From: Entrophospora sp. SA101
Taxonomy: Eukaryota; Glomeromycota; Glomeromycetes; Entrophosporales; Entrophosporaceae
Reading direction: 5' to 3'
Assembly: GCA_958430865.1 (NCBI GenBank)
Contig: CAUDNR010000869.1
Location: 11,650-23,509, forward strand
DNA: 11,860 nucleotides
Part shown: piece after piece, positions 1 to 7,325 of the stretch
How positions within the stretch are numbered: position 1 is the stretch's first letter
How the letters are laid out: each line of letters starts with the position of its first letter
Notes under the pieces: generated by a model
The model's input: the letters and a program-made list of their open reading frames with translations, nothing else
Told to the model about the DNA's origin: nothing
Database searches by the model: none
Translations under genes and position numbers: made by a program

Positions 1-106
1 TTCTGAGTTTTGATGATTTTTCCCAAAATTGGCCACGAGGCGCAGCAAGTTGCGGGACTAGGTGACTTGCACCATACAAGAACTGAAAAATTGAGTTTGT
101 GCGGCA
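1..106 (-). pseudogene. Edge fragment of an unrecognised minus-strand coding sequence
   Basis: Read on the minus strand, this stretch is open from a double stop near 107 to the window edge and gives a protein-like run that includes LVPQLAAPRGQFWEKSSKLR. A pyrimidine-rich tract ending in CAG lies at 83-90 on the minus strand, so the coding part could be an exon starting at 82. The PRG segment resembles one in another minus-strand remnant near 3410 (VAVPRGLNLEDSKLWDL). I do not recognise the family. It may be the inner part of a gene or repeat that continues left of the window. Confidence 0.3.
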
Positions 107-434
107 TTATTACAAAATTTTCTTTGTGAAAATGGTAATTTCATCAAAATTTCCCACTTTTTTCTTTTCATCGATATGCTCTTGGTGGTAAATAACATTT
201 CGTCAAGTATCTATAAATATTTGGCAGTTTTTATTTATATTAAAAAAGATTATGAATTCAAATTTGATATATATATACGAAGCTCTTATAGCACCTGTGT
301 ACCCCTTTCATTTATAAAGGAAAGTATGTTACCGATTGCTGCTGTTAAAAGATATACTTTTTGAGTTCATTGAAAGTAAGAATTTTATTTGATTTTATTA
401 AAAATAAGCATTTTGTTTCATCAAATGACAGAGT
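107..434. other. AT-rich stretch with no supported gene
   Basis: Only a 62-codon plus-strand open frame (176-364) is present. Its composition is what AT-rich spacer gives by chance (I, Y, F and K rich), and I see no domain in it. No RNA gene or repeat structure was recognised here. Confidence 0.5.
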
Positions 435-1200
435 TTAGGAAATATGAATAGCTTTCCTATTATTTTTACTCAAAGCAAATCGATTAGGCATGCAAATTTT
501 TCTGATGAACAAAGAAATACATGATATCAAATGTATAGTAAACCTTTTGATAACGAACAATTTTAATTCAAATCTTACTGCAGGAAAAACAACATAAAGC
601 CAATTAAAATCTTCAACTAGTAACTGGTCACTTGTGCCACAAACTTGAACAAAGTGAAATTTAATATCTTTGGCCTGTTCATTCTTTAGATGATGCTTTA
701 ACAAGCCATTGAGAATGCTTGATTGATCCTCACCAAATGATATCGGTCTTCAATCTTTTCAGATGGTAAAGATTTGGCACCAAATTCCCATTATCCCACA
801 TATAATCACCACTGCCATTTTTTAATCAAACTAGGAAAACTCTCTTCATCAACTTTTAATGTTGAAAATCAATTATTTGGCCGATAGAACGTGGTAATAA
901 TCGTTCTTATTGCGATATTAATATAAAGGTTCAAAAAAAAAAAATTTTTAATAACAATTGATGAATGATTATCTAAGGAATCTGATGTCACAACGGTAAT
1001 CTTTCAAATATTCTGTGTTCTTGCTTAGGAGACAACAAGCTTTTCCCTTTAAATACACAAGATAAATTGAGAGAATGGTATGTTAGTCCACTATAATAAA
1101 TTAATGTTTCCTACCAACCATCTTTGCTCTATCATTAGATTGCTTTTAAAATCAGATCAAATTCGGTCTATGATAGATCCTTTGCAAAATTTGATTTCTT
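435..1200 (-). pseudogene. Decayed minus-strand coding sequence, family not recognised (3' part)
   Basis: Reading the minus strand from about 1200 down to 435 gives successive protein-like runs that need frame changes and contain stops. In order they include MIEQRWLVGNINLL (about 1120), LKGKACCLLSKNTEYLKDY (about 1040), LLPRSIGQIIDFQH (about 880), SLPSEKIEDRYHLVRINQAF (about 750) and the longest clean run, 435-704, which starts LLKHHLKNEQAKDIKFHFVQ. At 704/705 the two frames would join smoothly if one T had been lost in ATGGCTTG, which is what a frameshifted gene looks like. The 435-704 run has no credible ATG, so it is a fragment and not a small gene. I cannot name the protein. It could be a mobile-element protein or a dead member of a lineage-specific gene family. 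Confidence 0.45.
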
Positions 1201-1229
1201 ATTTTAAGTATCAAATAAATAAAATGGTT

Positions 1230-1976
1230 ATGAGAGCATGAATAAAGTATACAGTTGATCACTCACATGTTTTCATTGTTCTAAATGGAATTTCGATATT
1301 ATTATCATTTCTCATTTTGGTTTGGCTTTTCTACACTAATTTTACAAGGCATTATAGCTGTAAAGAATAATAATTAACATATTATATGCATAAAGAACAG
1401 CAAAAATGTAGGAAAAATGAAACACATACATCCTCGATATCTGAGACGAACAAATTACACATTGGAGTTCAGGAATTTGTAATAAATGTTCATAACTTAT
1501 CATCATGAATTGTTTATCCTCCAGAAAACCATTTTTTCATATGTGCAGACAGGTCTATGGTTCGTGATTTATCATATCTTTTTTGATAACTGATAATCTC
1601 TTATTACAATCTTGGCATTTTTTGGTACATGTTTAGCAACAATACTGTCCACACCTTGACTTGAAGGCAAATCCTTTTTTTTTGTACTCAAAAAGTAGCA
1701 TGTTATCTGAGGCAATAGGTACACCATCTTCATCATCATAATCATCATTGTTGTCACCATCATCGTTATTATCATATATTAACTGACAACATTATTGTTG
1801 TTATCATCATCATCTAAATCGTCGCCATTTTCTCATCTCGCCCTTTATCATCTTTGTCAGGTAGGTTTAATTGATTTTATTCCTTGAATCACGCTTCCAT
1901 CGTTAAATCTGATAAACATATGCTCATTGGTACTATTTATTTCACATCATAGATGGCAATTCGTTGACAAGAAGTG
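1230..1976 (-). pseudogene. Decayed minus-strand coding sequence with acidic tract and CxxC pairs (5' part)
   Basis: This lies upstream, in the minus-strand sense, of the 435-1200 fragments and may be the same dead gene. Readable pieces in order are MFIRFNDGSVIQGIKSIKPT (about 1921-1860), an acidic D/N-rich run (about 1835-1730), a GVPIASDNMLLFEYKKKGF run (about 1725-1670), a CQDCNKRLSVIKKDMINHEP run (about 1620-1560), and LLQIPELQCVICSSQ (about 1475-1440). Several stops and frame changes separate them. The paired cysteines could be remains of zinc-binding sites, but the spacing is too damaged to classify. One protein with an acidic linker and C-terminal cysteine pairs is an inference. The alternative is unrelated short coding scraps. 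Confidence 0.38.
1728..1818. repeat. Imperfect ATC/ATT trinucleotide microsatellite
   Basis: The plus strand is built of ATC, ATT and GTC/GTT triplets (CATCATCATAATCATCATTG and so on), with a short break around 1776-1797. On the minus strand the same triplets read as GAT/AAT, giving a D/N-rich acidic run in the frame of the decayed coding sequence around it. This suggests the microsatellite began as a coding acidic tract. The opposite frame gives a Met/Ile-rich peptide that is only a shadow. Confidence 0.65.
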
Positions 1977-2030
1977 AAATAATAATCTTGTTGAAGATAA
2001 TTAATTTACTTGATCTGATTTTCTAAAATA

Positions 2031-3167
2031 TAGTGACACAAAAAAAGTTTCAGAATAGGATTTTTATTTGTTGCGCAACGAAAAAAAGCCAAAATTTAGG
2101 TTACTTAAAACTACTTGGTAGCTTATCATATTACCATTTTTCTCAATTATTTCATTTAATCTTGACGGCATACTATGAATTAAATTAACAAAAAATTTTT
2201 TGTCGATTCCCTTCCATTCTTTATGAATTATTTCACGAAAACCTTTCTGCAGTAAACCGTTTTTTTTTAACTAACATACTATTGACTTGCTTTTCAACAC
2301 GCCCATTTAAAAATTCTCAATTGGATTGAGATCTGGGCTATTGAATGGCCAATCCAACATTCTTTAGGGTCGTTATCTTGTTGTAAGATCCAACAGGTAC
2401 CCATGATATTATTTGCATTGTCAAATAAATTTACCGTCAAAATATTTTCGATATAAAGCACTATTCATAAATAATATAGTAAAAAAAAACCAATTAGACC
2501 TTTTACAAAAAAGGCGCCCTAGGAATGAATTTTGTATAGATGTTTTACCATAGCCTTGTGTGGAGGTTGACTATCAGGTTTATAAAATACTTTTTGGGCA
2601 TTTTTAAACATTTATAATGCAGTTTCGTCGGAAAAAATGACTTTGTTCCAAATTTGTCTTTTGTATTTTATGGTAAATTCTATACGACATTGTTTGTGTT
2701 GGTTGGTAAGAAGAGGCATAGATTTTGGGACGGTGGAACGATATTGCAGCCTATAAAGCTCATTAAGTACTGTACGATTACTAATATTGAGATTAGAATA
2801 ATGTTTATTTAAAATATTTGCAAGTTCGAAACGAGTTGAACGTTGTTTAGGAGAAGGTTTTCTGGGTTTGCCAGAACGTTGCTTAGGGTCTAAATAAATC
2901 TCATTATAGTATAATAATATGTTGTAGAGAGTGGAATGGAAGTTAATTCGTGCAAAGTATAAGCATCACGAATGTTGTTTTTCCATAATAATAAAGTAGT
3001 TATGGTTTTACGACGTTGATTAATCAAAAAGTTTTTCATTGTGTTTCAAAGATAACCAAAACAAATAACAAGCCATGTTACTCAAAAAATACTATTTTAT
3101 TATTTTTTGATTGAATGAATAAGAAAATTGTGTTTATTTGGGAACACAAATTTTTTTCGTGCATGTA
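2031..3167 (-). mobile_element. Tc1/mariner-type DNA transposon, degenerate copy
   Basis: Both ends sit at TA dinucleotides (2031-2032 and 3166-3167), the usual target of this superfamily. Just inside, 2033-2050 (GTGACACAAAAAAAGTTT) pairs with the reverse complement of 3148-3165 (CATGCACGAAAAAAATTT) at 12 of 18 positions without a gap, so they look like eroded terminal inverted repeats. The span of about 1.1 kb is slightly short for a Tc1 element, and a deletion inside the transposase accounts for part of that. The left end also holds a perfect 10-bp palindrome, GTTGCGCAAC, at 2070-2079. The exact ends are inferred from these weak repeats. Confidence 0.7.
2064..3039 (-). pseudogene. Tc1-family DDE transposase pseudogene
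   Basis: The start is the ATG at 3037-3039, giving MKNFLINQRRKTI, followed by an N-terminal helix-turn-helix-like region (TLHELTSIPLSTTYYY). A frameshift near 2895 leads to a basic linker (GKPRKPSPKQRS). The catalytic core is recognisable: VIFSDET at about 2621-2635 (first Asp), a WG-like segment followed by VKGLIGFFY, LQQDNDPK at about 2363-2382 (second Asp), and DWPFNSPDLNPIEN at about 2313-2354 (the Glu of a DD34E-type triad). The tail VNLIHSMPSRLNEIIEKNG ends at about 2110 and is typical of Tc1 proteins. DNDPK is followed almost directly by the LDWP segment, so roughly 20 residues are deleted there. In-frame stops occur at about 2613, 2520 and 2310. The protein would have cut and pasted its own element in the nucleus; this copy cannot. 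Confidence 0.9.
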
Positions 3168-3360
3168 ACAATTATAATGTTTGCTGTTTTTTTTACGAAA
3201 ATTAAATTTTGTTTTATCCAATATAAAAAATGCATGATGTGATTCCACGTAAATGATATCATTGTAGATAATCCCTATTTTATAACAATTACAATTATGT
3301 GTTTTGTGATATTTCTATTGATTACACGGGTAAATAATTTAAATATAATTTGCTGTTGTC

Positions 3361-3693
3361 CTACATACAATTTTTTAAATCCCACAATTTACTATCTTCT
3401 AAATTTAGACCACGTGGCACAGCAACCGGATCGTACGTGCTTACACACGTTTCTTCCTCGTCATAATTGAATTGTGTATCCAGTTTTTTTTTGATTTTAA
3501 ATCAGTTGGTTACATTGCCATTTTTAATGAATAGCAGGATATACCAATTTTTTTCTATAATAGTTAATTCCAAATGGAAATTCAAAAATTCCAGCGGAGC
3601 TTCTCGGAATTTTATTTCTCTGGTGATGAATATAGAGGGTCCTAAATGTATTACTATAATAAAAAATATATTTTTATCAAATAATTCACACAT
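3361..3693 (-). pseudogene. Small decayed minus-strand coding sequence, unrecognised
   Basis: Minus-strand 3693-3502 is open and starts MCELFDKNIFFIIVIHLGPS, continuing with a protein-like run (TREIKFREAPLEFLNFHLEL, NWYILLFIKNG) to a TAA at about 3502. A second frame then takes over directly: LKSKKKLDTQFNYDEEETCV and STYDPVAVPRGLNLEDSKLW, to a stop near 3365. Two consecutive plausible runs on the same strand with one frame change suggest a frameshifted gene of about 105 codons or the end of a longer one. A short intron near 3495 is the other reading. I recognise no domain. The PRG-containing segment resembles the minus-strand fragment at 1-106. Confidence 0.4.
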
Positions 3694-4199
3694 CTACGTT
3701 CTTTAATACGAATTCCAATAATAAAATTAACATCAACATTCTAGCCAACTAATTATTTGTATTCATTAATTTCTAAATTTGGTAATGGATGTTTACATTA
3801 CTTTACTTTCTGGTTATAGGAATGAAGTTACCAATTTAGGTAGTAAACATTAAGGGTTTTTTAAGCGGTTAACGATGAGTGTTATTGTTATCAATCAGAT
3901 ATTTTGTGTACTCACAACTTCACATGAAGAATCAAAATAATTTGGTAAAATGTTTTCATCAAAAATGACTAAAATTTTTGTCAAAACTTTTACAAAGATG
4001 AGGCAAGAGTTTACTTTTTTTTTCATGTCTTATGAAACATCTGGGTAAAAAAAAATTTTGGACTATTACTATCACCATTAATACTTTTCTACCTTTGTAT
4101 ATGTGGTTCGAGCGAGACCTGTGTGCCTTAGCCTCAATTAATTATTGTTTTGTTTGTTGTGGTTACATCCAAGTATACAAATTTAATTAGTGGAACCCG
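3694..4199. other. Intergenic region upstream of the Ras-like gene
   Basis: AT-rich spacer with homopolymer T runs. No open frame here looks coding on either strand, and no RNA gene is recognised. It probably contains the promoter of the GTPase gene that starts at 4392. Confidence 0.5.
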
Positions 4200-4209
4200 T
4201 ATAAAAATA
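4200..4209 (+). promoter_or_regulatory. Possible TATA element of the Ras-like gene
   Basis: TATAAAAATA stands about 190 bp before the ATG at 4392 and is the best TATA-like match upstream. The sequence between it and the start is pyrimidine-rich (CTTTTCTTTATC, TTCTTTCTATTT), as in many fungal leaders. In DNA this AT-rich such matches also arise by chance. Confidence 0.3.
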
Positions 4210-4391
4210 CTTTTCTTTATCTTCATTTTTCTAACTCATTAGTTTATTTACATTTAAACATTATCCTGGTTTCTTTCTATTTATTGTTTTCCATTCTAAG
4301 AAAATAATTGTCTTTCTTTATTTTTTTATTTTTTTACAAATATACATTGGCGATACTTTTTATAACAATATAAAAATCAACATCGCACAAG

Positions 4392-4937
4392 ATGATTTTA
4401 TACAAGTTGGCAGTTTTAGGAGATTGCGGTGTTGGAAAGAGTGCTCTAATACGCCAGCTGTGTAATATATACGGCGCAACTTTTCAGAGGGATTTATCCA
4501 TAAATGCAATAATTGAGGATCAACCTTGTGTGGTAGAAGTGTTAAGTACATCAGGGATAGAAGAATATATAGGACTTCGTGATCAGTGTATTAGAGATGC
4601 AGACGGGTTTCTTCTAGTATACTCTTTAATATCACGTCCAACATTTGAACGAATCGAAAGACACAAGGATCATATAATGAGGATAAAAGACTCCGGAAAG
4701 GTTCCGATGATCCTTGTAGGAAATAAATGCGACAAGATTGATAAAAGAGAAGTGTTAAGGGAAGAAGGAATGAATATGGCCAAAGCGTTGGGTTGTGATT
4801 TTATTGAAACCTCCGCAAAAACTTGTGTTAATGTTGAAAGATCTTTCTGTACAGCAGTACTAATGATAATGCTCAATATTGAGAGCAAGAAGTACGATAA
4901 AAGGAATAAAAAGAAAACGAAATGTTTAATTTCGTAA
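4392..4937 (+). CDS. Ras-like small GTPase with degenerate G3 motif and CaaX box
   Basis: A single uninterrupted frame of 181 residues, the normal Ras length. The start is firm because the N-terminus (MILYKLAVLGDCGVGKSAL) aligns residue for residue with Ras, putting G10, K16 and S17 at their standard numbers. The P-loop is GDCGVGKS (10-17), with Cys at the position of Ras Gly12. The effector region is about five residues shorter than in Ras, and Ser36 probably stands for Thr35. The G3 motif DTAGQ is replaced by STSGI (52-56), so the Mg-linked Asp, the Ala and the catalytic Gln61 are all changed, while the flanking EEY..LRDQ..R is kept. NKCD (111-114) and ETSAK (139-143) for guanine recognition are intact. 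The C-terminus is lysine-rich and ends CLIS (178-181), a CaaX box predicted to be farnesylated, so the protein should sit on membranes. From family knowledge it should bind GTP/GDP but hydrolyse poorly. Its pathway is unknown. A diverging paralogue early in decay is the alternative. Confidence 0.9.
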   Translation: MILYKLAVLGDCGVGKSALIRQLCNIYGATFQRDLSINAIIEDQPCVVEVLSTSGIEEYIGLRDQCIRDADGFLLVYSLISRPTFERIERHKDHIMRIKDSGKVPMILVGNKCDKIDKREVLREEGMNMAKALGCDFIETSAKTCVNVERSFCTAVLMIMLNIESKKYDKRNKKKTKCLIS

Positions 4938-4986
4938 AAAATATAACGAAAATTTCAACCAACCGAGTTTATGGAATTTTTTGACG

Positions 4987-5136
4987 ATGGTAATAACAAA
5001 TATTCATCAATTCAATAACAACAACGACAATAATAATCCTAACACACCAACAATAGCAGCTTTAACAATAATATTGTTAGAAGCCTTAATATTAAAATTT
5101 AAGAACCATATTGATGATAGGTTGCTGATAATCTAA
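4987..5136 (+). CDS. Possible 49-residue small ORF after the Ras-like gene
   Basis: ATG at 4987 opens a frame beginning MVITNIHQFNNNNDNNNPNT, followed by a hydrophobic stretch (TIAALTIILLEALILKF) and DDRLLII. A GT at 5121 and a CAG ending at 5155 would, if spliced, join it to a second run (LQTNSHVQSENIYWIKT, a stop, AEYKDYTSRKKDDEPTYL). A 35-nt intron would be unusually short, and the second run carries a stop. It lies within the likely 3' untranslated region of the GTPase transcript. It could be a real micro-ORF, a gene remnant, or chance in an AAC/AAT-rich repeat. Confidence 0.2.
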   Translation: MVITNIHQFNNNNDNNNPNTPTIAALTIILLEALILKFKNHIDDRLLII

Positions 5137-5576
5137 AAAGTATTTATTTTTTCAGATTACAGACCAATAGTCATGTTCAATCTGAAAACATTTATTGGAT
5201 CAAGACTTGAGCAGAATACAAGGATTATACATCTCGAAAAAAAGATGATGAACCAACCTATTTGATTTTATTACTATCTAACTCTTCCTCGATTATTTAA
5301 TCAGTTTTCTTCCTTCAAAGATTTCTGCTTTTATTAGGTAATTACTCGGTTTTTATCTGTTGTCTTGATGTTTTCTTGTAAACTTATAAGTAATTTCCTC
5401 TTTCCTTAGATGATCATCTGGGTATCATTTAATAAGGAGCGATTTTCTCGCCGTATTCTTTTTAAATACTTATTGTAATTTTTAGATTTTATGTAGATTA
5501 ATTTTTCATGTTATATTTTTGTATAAAATTGTTATTTAAATAAAATTATTAGAACTTAATTATTAAAAAAACCATT
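5137..5576 (+). other. Non-coding stretch, probably 3' flank of the Ras-like gene
   Basis: No supported gene. A GT-AG pair at about 5339-5410 (GTAATTACTC to TTTCCTTAG) has the look of a short fungal intron but no coding exon on either side. An AATAAA poly(A)-type hexamer lies at 5539-5544, about 600 bp after the GTPase stop codon. That is far for this gene's transcript end, so a nearer, unrecognised signal is possible. Confidence 0.3.
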
Positions 5577-5730
5577 ATGGCAGAAATAAAAACAGCTAAA
5601 GGGGCTGGACAGAAAGAAAACATTATTGACCTCGAACACTTGGAGGTACGGTAGCGGAAGTATGAGGAGTATCATGGGATGATGATGGTTTCAAAGATGC
5701 AACAAAGTAATTTTTTTCTTTGTGTCTTGT
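5577..5730 (+). pseudogene. Isolated exon-like fragment, unrecognised
   Basis: ATG at 5577 starts MAEIKTAKGAGQKENIIDLE, then HLEVR, a TAG, and in the same frame RKYEEYHGMMMVSKMQQS. The single stop in an otherwise protein-like run suggests a decayed first exon. A GTAATT donor-like site follows (about 5707), with CTAAT and a TAG acceptor-like site by about 5760, but no convincing next exon. I do not recognise the protein. Confidence 0.25.
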
Positions 5731-6181
5731 TTCAATTTTTATTAATTCCTAATTGATAGATAACGTTCACACAATAAATTAAAGTAACAAAACAAAAAGC
5801 ATAAATTCAATATGGAGTTAGCAATTTCCCTTCTGGATTGTTCTCGGTTTGTTGATGGGATTCTTCCTTGGTTTGAAATTCTTTGTAATTTGCTTTTTAA
5901 ATTCTTCATTATTGTCACAAGTGAAAACTAAATCTAGTTTTTATGAGCTCGCTTGGCATTTCTTAAAGGATTCTTAAAGGAATTGCTTTTATTTTTTTAT
6001 CCAAGGGCTAATTAGCATCTTGGAAATATTGTCCAAAAACCTGGAATCGTGGAATTTAGATAACGAGTGGATACAATCAGGAAAAGATCAAGAATTATCA
6101 GATGATTAGTTTCCTAACCGAAAATCAAATTTTTTACAAATGTTCGAAAATCAATTTATTCAAGGATATTAATTTATTTCC
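5731..6181. other. Gene-poor spacer with small coding scraps and an 11-bp duplication
   Basis: On the minus strand 5818-5937 is open without a start and reads LDLVFTCDNNEEFKKQITKN followed by FKPRKNPINKPRTIQKGNC. On the plus strand about 5986-6108 reads ILEILSKNLESWNLDNEWIQ and then a short acidic end. Both look like fragments of old genes and neither is classifiable. TTCTTAAAGGA is exactly duplicated in tandem at 5960-5981. Confidence 0.35.
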
Positions 6182-6274
6182 TAATTATTTTGGATACTCG
6201 TAATTATTTTTGGATATTTGTATTTATTTTGGATACTTGTATTTATTTTGAATATAATCATTTCAAACATTTGT
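6182..6274 (+). repeat. Left inverted arm of the foldback element
   Basis: Three to four tandem degenerate copies of a unit like TAATTATTTTGGATACTTG. The arm is the inverted partner of 6632-6724. Confidence 0.7.
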
Positions 6275-6631
6275 TAATATAATATTGTAACAATTCATGA
6301 ATGATTATCGAAACTTTATTTGTAACTTATCCTAATATATAGCAAACATTTTTCAAAGATAATAAAGATAACATATATTTTTACAACTATTAAAATATTT
6401 GTTATCATTTAAAAAGTAATTCTTTCAAAACCCAAATGGAATTTGCAGAAAATTATCCTAATACTTCAATTATATACATAATATTCTTACACCTGATAAA
6501 AAATGATGGTGATTTTTTTGATTTGTATGATGATATATAGCTTGAAATGAACGATCAAATTGATAGTGTCCAAAAAGAAACTTTATCAATTAATAACAAG
6601 AAAAAATTAATAATAGTTTGTTAGAGTTTAT

Positions 6632-6724
6632 ACAAATATCTGAAATAATGACATTCAAAATAATTACAAGTATCCAAAATAATCATGAGCATCTAAAAAT
6701 AATTACAAGTGTCCGGAATAATTA
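6632..6724 (-). repeat. Right inverted arm of the foldback element
   Basis: Inverted partner of 6182-6274. On the plus strand the units read AATAATTACAAGTATCC. Translated on the plus strand they produce a repetitive peptide (KIITSIQNN, KIITSVRNN) that I regard as a by-product of the repeat. Confidence 0.7.
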
Positions 6725-7182
6725 CAAGTATGAAGTTATAATTATGGTCAGGAACACTACAGATGATTCTATATGTTCCGAAGAAAGTCGTGGAACCACA
6801 ATAATAAAGAAGCTGCAATTTCTACTAAATTGATCAAATATAGCAAATAGCCCCAATATGCTTATTATAAGCAACTTTATATCAAAAAGAAGTATCCAAT
6901 TAAACAACATGATTTATGATGTAAAAAAAATGTTTAAAATTTTTGTTTTTGTTTCTTTTTGATGAAGGCTCGTATAATTAAATTTGAATTTTATGCTTTC
7001 ACTCATTGCTTTTGTCGTATATTTCTATTCGGCTTTTACACATGCTGGAAATATTAATATTCATCATTGCTGAAACACTTTCTACACTCCAAAATATTTC
7101 CGAAAACCAATCTTGGTACAATCAAAAGAAATTTGAGTAAGGTGAAAAAATTGTTCCTACGGAATATTTTTTTTTTTTAGTG
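6725..7182. other. Intergenic region upstream of the Q/N-rich gene
   Basis: AT-rich, with poly-T and poly-A runs. I see no supported coding sequence, RNA gene or repeat. It probably contains the upstream promoter region of the gene at 7326. Confidence 0.45.
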
Positions 7183-7193
7183 TATAATAAATA
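7183..7193 (+). promoter_or_regulatory. Possible TATA element of the Q/N-rich gene
   Basis: TATAATAAATA stands 143 bp before the ATG at 7326, just after a long T tract (a common nucleosome-depleted promoter feature in fungi). The leader before the ATG is A-rich and ends ACAAA, a favourable start context. The match could be chance in such AT-rich DNA. Confidence 0.3.
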
Positions 7194-7325
7194 GTAACTC
7201 AAGAATATTTTGAGAATTTACATTTTCCTTGATTAAATATAAAATCCGGCGGTTTTTTCCAATAATCCCACTAATTCTTGCAATAAAATAAAATTAAAAA
7301 AATCAAAATTAAGTCTAATTACAAA

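Larger units (their letters stand above)
6182..6724. mobile_element. Foldback/MITE-like element with 93-bp inverted arms
   Basis: Bases 6182-6274 match the reverse complement of 6632-6724 over 93 positions without a gap, with 76 identical by my count (about 82%), and most differences are transitions. Each arm is made of 19-20-bp degenerate units of the form TAATTATTTTGGATACTTG. The 357-bp interior has no coding sequence. Long inverted arms built of short subrepeats around a non-coding core fit a foldback element or a MITE. I could not find a clear target site duplication, so the outer ends and the superfamily are open. Confidence 0.65.

Noticed and set aside
176..364. 62-codon plus-strand open frame near the left edge.
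   Set aside because: Composition is that of random AT-rich sequence, with no domain, promoter or neighbouring exon to support it.
1572..1775. 67-codon minus-strand frame starting with a Met/Ile/Thr-rich run.
   Set aside because: Its N-terminus is the microsatellite in an alternative frame; the D/N frame fits the neighbouring remnants better.
3467..3706. 79-codon plus-strand open frame.
   Set aside because: The minus-strand reading of the same bases continues into a second protein-like run, while this one has no continuation or recognisable feature.
3771..3852. Possible hairpin between TAAATTTGGTAA and TTACCAATTTA.
   Set aside because: The second inverted pair nearby (TGTTTAC/GTAAACA) is in crossing and not nested order, so no stable extended stem forms; short matches are expected in AT-rich DNA.
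4392..4937. Reading Cys at position 12 of the Ras-like protein as an activating mutation by itself.
   Set aside because: Other small GTPase groups carry Ser or other residues there naturally, so the call rests on the altered G3 motif and switch I, not on this residue alone.
6618..6833. 71-codon plus-strand open frame with KIITSIQNN-like repeats.
   Set aside because: It is the right arm of the foldback element in translation, and the peptide periodicity follows the DNA repeat.
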